From the NCBI GenBank assembly GCA_013812985.1, contig JACCSN010000915.1, positions 1 through 7,747 of the forward strand: a DNA stretch of 7,747 nucleotides, read 5' to 3'. This DNA is from Hyphomicrobiales bacterium. GTDB taxonomy: Bacteria > Pseudomonadota > Alphaproteobacteria > Rhizobiales > Afifellaceae. A program made the position numbers and the translations under genes. Within the stretch, counting starts at the first letter, position 1. Every line of letters begins with the position of its first letter. Of this stretch, positions 1-6,180 are shown piece after piece. The notes under the pieces are model-generated. The model was not told where the DNA came from. It made no database searches and saw only the letters and a program-made list of their open reading frames with translations.

Positions 1-1047
1 GTGGCGCTGATCGACGCCGGCCGGATCGGCGGCTCAACGGCAAATGCGGGCAGCGTGCACGTGCAGATGCAGAGCCGGTTCATGCGGCTTTATCCGCATC
101 TCATCCCCGGTCTGGAAAGCACGCTCCACCTCTACCCCAAGGCTGTCCGCTTCTGGCAGGCGCTGGAAAGGAAGCTCGGCGCGAGCTTCGACCTGAAGAT
201 CACCGGCGGGCTGATGGTCGCGGAGAGCGAGGAGCAGCTCAAGTTCCTCGCCTTCAAGGCGGAGCGGGAGCGCAGCCTGGGGCTGGAAGTCGACATCCTG
301 GATCGCGCGGAGCTCGACCTGATCGCGCCCTATCTCGGCCCCGCCGTCATCGGCGCCGAGCTTTGCCATCTGGAAGGCAAGCTCAACCCGCTCATTGCCA
401 ACGCGGTCGTCCGCAAATGGGTAAGTGGATTGGGCGTCCAAATTCTCGAAGAGGAAACCGTCCGCCATATCGACAGCGGCCCGGAGGGGTTCCGGCTCGC
501 GACGACCAAGGGCGCGATCCGCGCCGGCCGCGTGGTGCTCGCCGCGGGTTCGGGAACGCGCCAACTCGCCGCCGGGCTCGGCGTCCACATCCCGGCCGAT
601 CCGGAGCCGCTGCACATGAACATCACCGAGCCGACCGGGCCCTTGATCAGCCATCTCGTCCAGCACGCCGACCGGCCGATCACGCTGAAGCAGTTCGGCA
701 CGGGGCAGGTGGTCATCGGCGGCGGCTGGCCGGCCCGCCTCGCCGGATCGCGCGAGCACCCGACGGTCGAGGTCGCGAGCATCGTCGGCAATGCCACCCT
801 CGCCCAGCACATCGTCCCGGAGATCGGGCCGCTGCGGATCATCCGCACCTGGGCCGGGATCAACACCACGGTAGATGGGCGCGGCGTGCTGGGCGCCGTG
901 GACGGCGTTCCGGGGCTGTTCGTCGCCGTGCCGGGCGATGCCGGATATACACTGGGGCCGCTCTCGGCGCGGCTGGTGGCCGATGCGGTGATGGGGCGAA
1001 GGCCGGAGGAGGATCTGGCGCCGTATTCGGCGCGGCGGTTTGGATAA
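1..1047 (+). CDS. FAD-dependent oxidoreductase, DAO (D-amino acid oxidase-like) family, 5'-partial
   Basis: This is the C-terminal part of a flavoprotein that would oxidise an amine or amino acid (C-N bond) using FAD. The visible 348 residues start inside the Rossmann region: the first residues (VALIDAGRIGGSTANAGSVH) match the end of the second beta strand and the following conserved loop of DAO proteins. The N-terminal GxGxxG FAD motif is absent, so about 30-40 residues must lie upstream, and the GTG at base 1 is an internal valine codon rather than a start. Residues 175-190 (AGRVVLAAGSGTRQLA) fit the second FAD-contacting segment. Residues 284-330 (WAGINTTVDGRGVLG, then GDAGYTLGP) are the typical DAO C-terminal flavin-binding end. 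The gene ends at TAA 1045-1047, 21 bp from the convergent toxin gene. The exact substrate cannot be told; glycine/D-amino acid oxidases and sarcosine- or hydroxyproline-type dehydrogenases share this fold. Family call confident, function not. Confidence 0.88.
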   Translation: MALIDAGRIGGSTANAGSVHVQMQSRFMRLYPHLIPGLESTLHLYPKAVRFWQALERKLGASFDLKITGGLMVAESEEQLKFLAFKAERERSLGLEVDILDRAELDLIAPYLGPAVIGAELCHLEGKLNPLIANAVVRKWVSGLGVQILEEETVRHIDSGPEGFRLATTKGAIRAGRVVLAAGSGTRQLAAGLGVHIPADPEPLHMNITEPTGPLISHLVQHADRPITLKQFGTGQVVIGGGWPARLAGSREHPTVEVASIVGNATLAQHIVPEIGPLRIIRTWAGINTTVDGRGVLGAVDGVPGLFVAVPGDAGYTLGPLSARLVADAVMGRRPEEDLAPYSARRFG

Positions 1048-1068
1048 GCACCTGAAGAGCGCCAACGA

Positions 1069-1488
1069 TCAAGTTGTCCAAGGATTGATCACAGCATCTC
1101 CTAAATCGGTGAAATGTCTGACGTTGCCGGTCGCCAACTGGGCCTTCCGGGCGAGAACGACACCAGCTATCTGAGTGTCTCTCCACTCGCTTGGGTAGCC
1201 GCTAAGCTTACGGCGGGCGGTGAGCGCCGCTGCTTCAGTAGCCGCGGCAGTGTCGAACGGCAGCACCTTTCCTTCCAAAGATACACGAACAGCATGGTCG
1301 AAAAGCTGTTCCAAGGTGCGCCGCTTTGGTCCCTTAGGTAACAGCTCAATGCCGGTCCGAACCTCAAATATCGAGATTGACGTTAGCCAGAGGAGCTCAC
1401 GAGGCGTTTTATCCAGCCAAGTCGCCACGCGTTCGTCAGACGACGGCCGCATCATCGCCGACACCACGTTTGTATCAAGGATTATCAC
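1069..1488 (-). CDS. PIN-domain toxin of a type II toxin-antitoxin pair, FitB/VapC-like
   Basis: A 139-residue PIN-domain protein, the normal length for VapC/FitB toxins, which are Mg2+-dependent ribonucleases neutralised by a co-expressed antitoxin. The acidic active-site residues are all visible: D5 in the opening MIILDTNVVSA strand, E42 in FEVRTGIE, D79 in LPFDTAAA, and D104 in WRDTQIAG, followed by N122 in ATGNVRHF. No catalytic residue is missing, so it should be active. The start is a GTG (bases 1486-1488) overlapping the antitoxin gene by 14 nt. This start fits because LDTN must lie at residues 4-7 of a PIN domain, and overlap implies translational coupling. It is the last gene of the minus-strand set and converges on the oxidoreductase gene 21 bp away. 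GC is about 50% in row 1081-1140, well below the metabolic genes. The RNA target is unknown. Confidence 0.93.
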   Translation of the reverse strand: MIILDTNVVSAMMRPSSDERVATWLDKTPRELLWLTSISIFEVRTGIELLPKGPKRRTLEQLFDHAVRVSLEGKVLPFDTAAATEAAALTARRKLSGYPSEWRDTQIAGVVLARKAQLATGNVRHFTDLGDAVINPWTT

Positions 1489-1732
1489 TTACCGAGGTAA
1501 AGGGCTCGACCGGATAACCCCGCAACTCTTGAATGTCAGGATCGAAATCCAATTGAGAAAAGAGCCGGGAAAGCTCGGTTCCAATTCCAATCCCCGTGTC
1601 TTTGTCTGACCTTACAGCTTCGCGAAGGATCGAGCGCACTTCTTCTTCCATGCTCTGCCCGTGCCGGTAGGCCCGATCTTTCAATCGGCTCTTGAGATCA
1701 TCATCGATGTTGCGCACGATCAACTGAGCCAT
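1475..1732 (-). CDS. Ribbon-helix-helix antitoxin, FitA/VapB-like
   Basis: An 85-residue antitoxin encoded directly upstream of the PIN toxin. Residues 2-8 (AQLIVRN) form the DNA-reading beta strand, and residues 9-23 and 27-41 (SMEEEVRSILREAV) form the two helices of a ribbon-helix-helix domain of the FitA type. These dimerise, bind the operon's own operator and repress it. The C-terminal tail (about residues 48-85, with LSRLF and R71-G-Y) should wrap the toxin. In FitAB a C-terminal arginine enters the toxin's acidic site; R71 is a candidate for this, by analogy only. The ATG at 1730-1732 has a strong GGAGG ribosome site (1739-1743) 6 nt upstream. The gene follows iclR on the same strand after a 71-bp gap that holds a promoter and palindrome. 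GC is about 48% in row 1501-1560, pointing to separate acquisition. Confidence 0.93.
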   Translation of the reverse strand: MAQLIVRNIDDDLKSRLKDRAYRHGQSMEEEVRSILREAVRSDKDTGIGIGTELSRLFSQLDFDPDIQELRGYPVEPFTSVSDNP

Positions 1733-1746
1733 CTCAATCCTCCGTC

Positions 1747-1780
1747 GCTATCACGATAGCACAGAGGCGGCCGCGATCAA
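1747..1780 (-). promoter_or_regulatory. Toxin-antitoxin promoter with embedded operator palindrome
   Basis: Bases 1747-1760 form a perfect inverted repeat, GCTATC-AC-GATAGC, ending 14 bp before the antitoxin start codon. Read on the minus strand it is TGCTATCGTGATAGC. To my recollection the FitAB operator of Neisseria uses TGCTATCA/TGATAGCA half-sites, so this looks like the same half-site family with closer spacing. A plausible sigma70-type promoter overlaps it: -35 TTGATC (1775-1780), a 16-bp spacer, and -10 TATCGT (1753-1758) inside the palindrome. Bound antitoxin-toxin complex would therefore block RNA polymerase directly, giving autoregulation. The palindrome is certain; the promoter boxes (4 of 6 matches each) are inferred. 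Confidence 0.65.
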
Positions 1781-1803
1781 GCGCGCTCAGGTTGCGCAGC
1801 GGA

Positions 1804-2589
1804 TCACGCCTGCAATGCCAGCGTTATCCGCTGCGAGGCCGACTGCAGCTCGCTCAGCACATGCGTCCTCACCTCCTCCGGCGAGAGGCGCGAGCTTGGG
1901 CAGCACACATTCAGCGCGGCGACGACGCCGCCTATCCCGTCCCTGACCGGGACGGAGATGGAGCGGAGCCCGATCTCCAGTTCCTGATCGACGATGGCCC
2001 AGCCCTGCCGTCGGGTCTCCTCGATCAGGCTGCGGAGCTTCACCTTGGAGGTGACGGTGTTCGGCGTGAATTTCGACAACCGAGACTTGTCCAGGTAGTC
2101 GTTCAACGCATCTTCGGACAAGCTGGCCAGGAGCACGCGGCCGGTGGATACGCAGTGCGCCGGCACACGGCTGCCGATGTTGATGCCGACGCTGACGAGC
2201 CGGTTGGAATTAGCCCGCGCGACATAGATGACGCTGTCGCCGTCGAGAATCGCCGCGAAGCATGATTCCTGAAGCCGCGCGGAAAGCGCGTTCATAACCG
2301 GCTGGGCAACATCCCAGATGTCCATGCAGGACAGGACGGAGAAGCCCAGCTCGAGCACTTTTGGACGCAAGCTGAAATGCTTGCCGTCGGTCTCGACGTA
2401 GCCTTCGCGCAGAAGCGTCAGCAGGAAGCGGCGCACGGTGGCGCGCGTCATGTCGGTGGCTTGCGCGACCTCGCTCAACGTCATCCGCGGCTTGCGCCGC
2501 GTGAAGACGCGAATGACCTCCAGGCCGCGGGCAAGAGAATTGACGAAATCGCGATCGTTCACCTCGACAGCAAGCGCTTCCGACATCAT
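1804..2589 (-). CDS. IclR-family transcriptional regulator, PcaR/PcaU/PobR-like subgroup
   Basis: A 261-residue DNA-binding regulator of normal IclR length. Residues 15-75 form the winged helix-turn-helix (DFVNSLARGLEVIRVF leading in; helix-turn-helix at about 37-60, TLSEVAQATDMTRATVRRFL; wing around GYVETDGKHFSL). Residues 85-258 are the effector-binding domain, with the hallmarks PAHCVSTGRVLLA (143-155) and GWAIVDQELEIGLRSISVPV (196-215). These are shared with the regulators of protocatechuate and 4-hydroxybenzoate catabolism, although nothing aromatic is encoded nearby, so the effector is unassigned. The start is chosen at the tandem ATG ATG (2584-2589), preceded by AAGGCAGG. The reading frame stays open to an ATG at 2733, but the added 48 residues are not IclR-like and would consume the divergent regulatory region. 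It is transcribed away from the ABC operon across a shared 373-bp region, so it probably controls that operon and itself. Whether it activates or represses cannot be read. Confidence 0.92.
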   Translation of the reverse strand: MMSEALAVEVNDRDFVNSLARGLEVIRVFTRRKPRMTLSEVAQATDMTRATVRRFLLTLLREGYVETDGKHFSLRPKVLELGFSVLSCMDIWDVAQPVMNALSARLQESCFAAILDGDSVIYVARANSNRLVSVGINIGSRVPAHCVSTGRVLLASLSEDALNDYLDKSRLSKFTPNTVTSKVKLRSLIEETRRQGWAIVDQELEIGLRSISVPVRDGIGGVVAALNVCCPSSRLSPEEVRTHVLSELQSASQRITLALQA

Positions 2590-2593
2590 CACC

Positions 2594-2600
2594 TGCCTTG
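2594..2600 (-). promoter_or_regulatory. Ribosome binding site deciding the iclR start
   Basis: On the minus strand the sequence AAGGCAGGTG runs directly into ATG ATG (2589-2584). AAGG lies 6 nt before the first ATG, and the following AGG lies 5 nt before the second. Both are usable, so the start is uncertain by one residue, but the site argues against the far-upstream ATG at 2733. Confidence 0.55.
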
Positions 2601-2659
2601 TCCTAGAACGTCCCGACAGCTTGGAATCGAGCCGGCGCACCTTTGCCCGATCCACGAAT

Positions 2660-2700
2660 ACTTGGTCTCCGACAATTCCCCGATCTTGCGATGACCAAGT
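2660..2700. repeat. Spaced inverted repeat, 8-bp arms
   Basis: ACTTGGTC (2660-2667) and GACCAAGT (2693-2700) are exact reverse complements separated by 25 bp, with arm centres 33 bp apart (about three helical turns). The repeat lies about 70-110 bp upstream of the iclR start codon. It could be a looped or tetrameric regulator site, but an 8-bp repeat at a free spacing can occur by chance in a region this size. Confidence 0.3.
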
Positions 2701-2733
2701 GAAAACGGTTGCATAACGCCCATGGAAACGCAA

Positions 2734-2741
2734 TGCGAACA
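2734..2741. promoter_or_regulatory. Isolated copy of the operator half-site
   Basis: TGCGAACA here is identical to the left arm of the palindrome at 2899-2916, 165 bp away. No matching right arm follows at the same spacing. It may be a secondary half-site for the same regulator on the iclR-proximal side of the region, or a chance match. Confidence 0.3.
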
Positions 2742-2898
2742 GGCTCGGCGGACATAGGCTGCGAATTGCACAGGGCCAGATACGAATTCCTCCGTCAGCC
2801 CATCAATGGCGTTTCTCGGTGTGCAGCCAGCGATCATGTGCGATCCAAAACCGGTCCGAAAAGCCGGCTTGCCAACGTCCGAAAAAGGTTGTGAGTAT

Positions 2899-2916
2899 TG
2901 CGAACATTTGTTCGCA
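2899..2916. promoter_or_regulatory. Candidate operator palindrome for the IclR-type regulator
   Basis: TGCGAACA-TT-TGTTCGCA is an inverted repeat with two exact 8-bp arms around a 2-bp centre, ending 46 bp before the start codon of the solute-binding protein gene. IclR-family proteins bind short palindromes in the divergent regions next to their own genes, so this is the best operator candidate in the window. The palindrome is seen directly; that the adjacent IclR protein is the one that binds it is inferred from position. Confidence 0.6.
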
Positions 2917-2947
2917 GCGGATAGCGGCGGAGCCGAGCCAAGCGTCC

Positions 2948-2954
2948 AGGGAGG
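2948..2954 (+). promoter_or_regulatory. Strong ribosome binding site of the solute-binding protein gene
   Basis: AGGGAGG lies 8 nt before the ATG at 2963. It fixes the start there rather than at the in-frame ATG at 2819, and matches the high expression expected of a binding protein. Confidence 0.75.
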
Positions 2955-2962
2955 ATCACCAT

Positions 2963-4330
2963 ATGGCCGACGAGATCAACAAAAACGGGCAGGCATTCGC
3001 CAAACTGTCGCTATCGCGGCGGCACATGCTGCAAGGCTTCGGCGCAGCGGGGCTCACGGCTGGGTTCGCCTTGCCCGCCTTCCGCAGCGCCCACGCGCAG
3101 GGCGATGTGACGCTCCGCTGGTGGTCGACGCAATCGGCGCCGGCGCAACTGGAGGCCTACAAAGCACAGATCGCCGCTTTCGAAGCGGCCAACCCCGGCA
3201 CGAAAGTGGTCTTCGAGCCGACTTCCGACGAGGGCTATTCCGCCCAGCTTGCCGCCGCTTTCGCCTCCGGCCAAGTGCCCGACATCGTCACCCACCTGCC
3301 GTCCTTCGCCGTGCAGACCTACTATGCGGAAGGGCTGGTCGAGCCCTTCGACGACGTGATCAAGGCGATCGGCGAGGACAAGTATTACCCGGGCGCCAAC
3401 AACGTTTATAAGACCGCTGACGGGCATTTTGCCGGGACGGGCATCGGCAACACCGCCGCCGACATGCTGTGGATTCGCACCGATCTCATGGAGAAGGCCG
3501 GCGTCGAGAAGATCCCGGAAACCTGGGACGAGCTTCGCGCGGCTTGCGAGAAGATGCAGACAGGCGGGATCTACGGCGCGCCGCTCCCCTACGGCCTCAA
3601 TTCGATGACGTCGCTGATCATCATCGGCTTCATCCACCGTGCCGGCGGCACGATCTTCGCGCCTGACCTCACCGTCGCCATCGACAGCCCGGAGGCCGTC
3701 GAGGCGCTCGAGTTCTACAAGGGGATGAAGGAGCTTTGCCCGCCGGGCGCCACGAATTACAGCTGGGGCGAGGCGCTTACCGCTTTCGTCAGCGGCGCCA
3801 CGGCGACCGGGATCTATGCCGGCCGCGTCCTCAAGAACGTCAACGACCAGAACCCCGCCATCGCCGACCATATCACCTGCCGCACCTACCCGACGAAGAG
3901 CAAGGACATCCCGGCCTGGACGTTCAACGATTTCCCGAGCATCTGGATTCCGAAAGGCACGGCCAATCTGGAGCAGGCCAAGACGTTCGCCGCCTTCCTC
4001 CTGCAGCCGCCTTTCTACATCCAGCAACTCCACGCCGCTCCGGGGCATGTCCTGCCGGTGCTGAAGACGATCGCCGAGGATCCGGCCTATCTCGCGGACC
4101 CGATCATCAAGAAATATCCGGAGGAGGTGCAGCTGATGGCCGCGGCGTCGGCGGGCGGCTACAATCTCGGCTTCGAGACGGCGGCGCACCAGCCGAACCC
4201 CAAGGCCAACGATATCATCGCCTCCAACGTGCTGGCCGAAATGGTCCAGCGCGTCTGCCTGAACGGCGAGGATCCGAAGGCGGTGCTGGGCGAAACGGCG
4301 ACGCGGCTTGACGAGCTGATGAAGGGCTGA
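2963..4330 (+). CDS. ABC transporter extracellular solute-binding protein, family 1 (CUT1 type), Tat-exported
   Basis: A 455-residue periplasmic binding protein that would capture the substrate and deliver it to the two permeases encoded downstream. The N-terminus has a twin-arginine signal: SRRHMLQG with R19-R20, a hydrophobic stretch at about 24-40, and a likely cleavage after A45 in AHA-Q. The mature protein begins with DVTLRWW and the family 1 pattern of an initial beta strand, an amphipathic helix ending FEAANPGTKVVFEP (73-86), GQVPDIVTH (103-111), the region around LRTDLMEKAG/PETWDEL (about 172-191) and a helical C-terminal lobe. The fold is that of sugar, sugar-alcohol and glycerol-phosphate binders, but the ligand cannot be predicted from this. 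An aminotransferase gene in the same operon makes an amino compound possible. It is the first gene of the operon, 70 bp before the next, with a terminator-like hairpin between. There is no lipobox, so it should be free in the periplasm. Confidence 0.92.
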   Translation: MADEINKNGQAFAKLSLSRRHMLQGFGAAGLTAGFALPAFRSAHAQGDVTLRWWSTQSAPAQLEAYKAQIAAFEAANPGTKVVFEPTSDEGYSAQLAAAFASGQVPDIVTHLPSFAVQTYYAEGLVEPFDDVIKAIGEDKYYPGANNVYKTADGHFAGTGIGNTAADMLWIRTDLMEKAGVEKIPETWDELRAACEKMQTGGIYGAPLPYGLNSMTSLIIIGFIHRAGGTIFAPDLTVAIDSPEAVEALEFYKGMKELCPPGATNYSWGEALTAFVSGATATGIYAGRVLKNVNDQNPAIADHITCRTYPTKSKDIPAWTFNDFPSIWIPKGTANLEQAKTFAAFLLQPPFYIQQLHAAPGHVLPVLKTIAEDPAYLADPIIKKYPEEVQLMAAASAGGYNLGFETAAHQPNPKANDIIASNVLAEMVQRVCLNGEDPKAVLGETATRLDELMKG

Positions 4331-4347
4331 TCGGCGCGATGCAAACG

Positions 4348-4385
4348 AAGGGGCGGGCGGCTGAGGTCGCCCGTCTACCTTTTTT
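4348..4385 (+). terminator. Intra-operon terminator-like hairpin
   Basis: An 8-bp GC-rich stem (GGCGGGCG, 4352-4359, with CGCCCGTC, 4368-4375; one G-T pair) closes an 8-nt loop. It can be extended by AAGG (4348-4351) pairing with CCTT (4378-4381) across a 2-nt bulge, and is followed by six T residues (4380-4385). It lies between the binding-protein and first permease genes, where partial termination is a common way to make more binding protein than membrane components. As the permease genes have no evident promoter of their own, read-through is presumed. Confidence 0.6.
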
Positions 4386-4400
4386 CGCACCGGACGCCGG

Positions 4401-5327
4401 ATGAGCGCGGCAGCTGCGACCGATCTCGCGCCGAAGGCGGGGCTGACGCTCAGCGCCCGCTACGGCTTGCTCGGCGCGCTCCTCATCGCGCCGAGCGTGC
4501 TGATCTTCTCCGCCGTCATCGTCTATCCGCTCGTCTCGGCAATCTACCTGTCGCTCTTCTCCATCTTCACGCTGACACTGCAGGGCGACTGGGTCGGGCT
4601 CGGCAATTACGGCGCGATCCTCCAGGGGCCGACATTCTGGCGGGCGTTCGGCAACAACCTGATCTGGACCGCCGGCACGCTGACCCTGCAGATCGTCTTC
4701 GGGGTGCTGGTCGCGCTTCTCCTCAACAATCAGATCTGGTTCCGCTCGCTGGCGCGCAGCCTCGTGCTCTTCCCCTATTTCGTCTCCACCGTCGTCGCTG
4801 TGCTCGTCTGGCGCTGGCTGTTCAACGACCTCTACGGCATCCTGAATCATCTGATGTTGCGGGCCGGGCTGATCGACATGCCGGTCGATTGGCTGGGTCG
4901 GATGCCGAATGCGATGGCCAGCATCATCGTGGTGGGCGGCTGGAAGTATTTTCCATTCGTGGTGATCGCCGTCCTGGCGCGGCTCCAGACCATTCCGCCG
5001 CAACTCTACGAGGCGGCGCGGGTGGACGGCGCCAATGCCTGGTCGCGGTTCTGGGACGTGACGCTGCCGCAACTTCGCGACGTGCTCACCGTCATCATTC
5101 TCTTGAGGACGATCTGGGACTTCAAGGAGTTCGACCTGATCTTCCTCCTGACCGGCGGCGGGCCGCTCAATCGGACGCAGACATTGCCGCTCGTCGTCTA
5201 CCAGCAGGCCTTCGGGCTGAACCAGATGGGAATGGCCGCCGCCTATTCGGTGCTGATGATGCTGGTCATGCTGGTCTTCATGGCTGCGTACATGATCTAC
5301 ACAAGGCGACGGCGGGAGGCGGTCTGA
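4401..5327 (+). CDS. ABC transporter permease, MalF/UgpA-like (CUT1 first permease)
   Basis: A 308-residue inner-membrane protein forming half of the transport channel. Six membrane segments can be read at about residues 24-50, 85-108, 118-140, 170-192, 226-250 and 277-299. The cytoplasmic EAA loop that docks on the ATPase is canonical: E204-A-A, G210, then nine residues to V220-x-L222-P223. The positively charged RRRR tail (302-305) suits a cytoplasmic C-terminus. The ATG at 4401 has only a weak purine-rich stretch before it, so initiation may be modest, consistent with less permease than binding protein. The stop overlaps the next start by 1 nt (TGATG), implying coupled translation. The substrate is not deducible from permease sequence. 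Confidence 0.93.
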   Translation: MSAAAATDLAPKAGLTLSARYGLLGALLIAPSVLIFSAVIVYPLVSAIYLSLFSIFTLTLQGDWVGLGNYGAILQGPTFWRAFGNNLIWTAGTLTLQIVFGVLVALLLNNQIWFRSLARSLVLFPYFVSTVVAVLVWRWLFNDLYGILNHLMLRAGLIDMPVDWLGRMPNAMASIIVVGGWKYFPFVVIAVLARLQTIPPQLYEAARVDGANAWSRFWDVTLPQLRDVLTVIILLRTIWDFKEFDLIFLLTGGGPLNRTQTLPLVVYQQAFGLNQMGMAAAYSVLMMLVMLVFMAAYMIYTRRRREAV

Positions 5328-6163
5328 TGGGGCGGCGAAGCCTTCCGCGCACCGTGCTGCTCAACCTGTTCGCCTGGGGCGTGGTGCTCCTCGTCGCCTT
5401 CCCGCTGATCTGGATGGTGCTCACTTCAATCAAGCCGCAGACGGAGCTGTTCCGCATCCCGCCGAGCTTCTGGCCCCAGACGGTCACCTTCGAGCATTAT
5501 CGCCGGCTTCTGGAGGAGACCCCGTTCCTCACCTATTTCCGCAACTCCGTCGTGCTCGCGACGTCCACCACGGCGCTCGTCATCGTGGTGGCGACGCTCG
5601 GCGCCTACAGCCTCGTCCGCTTCTCCTATCCGGGGCGCGACAAGCTGGCGCTCCTGGTGCTTTTCACCTACCTGCTCCCCTCCGTCGTGCTGATCATCCC
5701 GCTCTATCTCATGATCGTCTGGGCGGGGCTCGCCAATACGACCGCCAGCCTGGTGATCGCTTATACGACTTTCGCGCTTCCCTATGCGCTGTGGCTGCTG
5801 CGCTCGTTCATGGCGGGCATCCCCGAGGACCTGGAATCGGCGGCGCTGGTCGACGGCGCAAGCCGGCTAGGCGCTTTCGTCGACGTGATCCTGCCGCAGG
5901 CGCTGCCCGGGATCATATCGACCGCGCTGTTCACCTTCATCCTCGCCTGGAACGAATATCTCTATGCCCTCGTCCTGGTGAATTCGGATGGGGCGCGGCC
6001 GCTGACGACCGGCGTGATGAACATGCTCATCACGTCCTTCAACATCGAATGGTCGCTCCTGATGGCGGCTTCAGTGATGATGAGCATCCCGCTCATCGTC
6101 GTCTTCACCTTCCTGCAAGGCTACCTGACCGCCGGTTTCGGCGCCGGCGGCGTCAAGGGCTGA
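5327..6163 (+). CDS. ABC transporter permease, MalG/UgpE-like (CUT1 second permease)
   Basis: A 278-residue inner-membrane protein pairing with the preceding permease. The expected segments lie at about residues 12-33, 72-97, 106-130, 138-160, 193-220 and 243-265. The segment after the first span (TSIKPQTELFRIPPSFWP) is a standard MalG-group signature. The EAA loop reads E170-S-A-A-L-V-D-G177, then V187-x-L189-P190; serine stands where the second group's glutamate usually is, with glutamate one place earlier, a variation I regard as tolerated in this family. The start is the ATG overlapping the previous stop, with GGGAGG (5314-5319) 7 nt upstream; the same frame is open much further upstream but only as a shadow of the first permease gene. 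The gene ends 17 bp before the ATPase gene. Confidence 0.93.
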   Translation: MGRRSLPRTVLLNLFAWGVVLLVAFPLIWMVLTSIKPQTELFRIPPSFWPQTVTFEHYRRLLEETPFLTYFRNSVVLATSTTALVIVVATLGAYSLVRFSYPGRDKLALLVLFTYLLPSVVLIIPLYLMIVWAGLANTTASLVIAYTTFALPYALWLLRSFMAGIPEDLESAALVDGASRLGAFVDVILPQALPGIISTALFTFILAWNEYLYALVLVNSDGARPLTTGVMNMLITSFNIEWSLLMAASVMMSIPLIVVFTFLQGYLTAGFGAGGVKG

Positions 6164-6180
6164 GAGCGGGAGGCCGAGCC

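Larger units (their letters stand above)
2590..2962. promoter_or_regulatory. Divergent intergenic regulatory region between iclR and the ABC transporter operon
   Basis: This 373-bp stretch has no convincing gene. It separates two divergent coding regions and must hold both promoters. It contains an 18-bp palindrome near the transporter gene, a lone copy of the same 8-bp half-site further upstream (2734-2741), a related TGCGAATTGCA at 2760-2770, and a widely spaced 8-bp inverted repeat (2660-2700) on the iclR side. I see no strong sigma70 boxes. A weak candidate for the transporter operon is TTGCGA (2898-2903), a 16-bp spacer, then GATAGC (2920-2925), which would put the palindrome over the -35 element. 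Several short frames cross the region, but none has a good ribosome site or a recognisable product. Confidence 0.7.

Noticed and set aside
1..1047. GTG at base 1 as the true start of the oxidoreductase
   Set aside because: The first residues are already mid-domain, with the GxGxxG FAD motif missing; this is truncation by the window edge, not evidence of a pseudogene.
34..1065. 343-residue minus-strand open frame opposite the oxidoreductase gene
   Set aside because: Composition is that of a shadow frame (Arg/His/Asp-rich, no domain); the plus strand encodes a clear DAO-family protein.
1220..1609. 129-residue plus-strand open frame across the toxin-antitoxin pair
   Set aside because: The overlapping minus-strand frames are a complete PIN toxin and RHH antitoxin with correct order, overlap and ribosome site.
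2590..2733. N-terminal extension of the IclR protein to an ATG at 2733
   Set aside because: The extra 48 residues do not resemble IclR proteins, and the tandem ATG at 2584-2589 has a good ribosome site and gives the normal family length.
2819..2962. N-terminal extension of the solute-binding protein to an ATG at 2819
   Set aside because: It would bury the twin-arginine signal about 65 residues in and make the operator palindrome coding; the ATG at 2963 has a strong ribosome site.
3011..4390. Long 459-residue open frame on the minus strand, opposite the solute-binding protein gene
   Set aside because: It is rich in Arg, Gly and Asp with no recognisable domain, as expected for the antisense of GC-rich coding sequence. 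The plus-strand frame is a complete family 1 binding protein.
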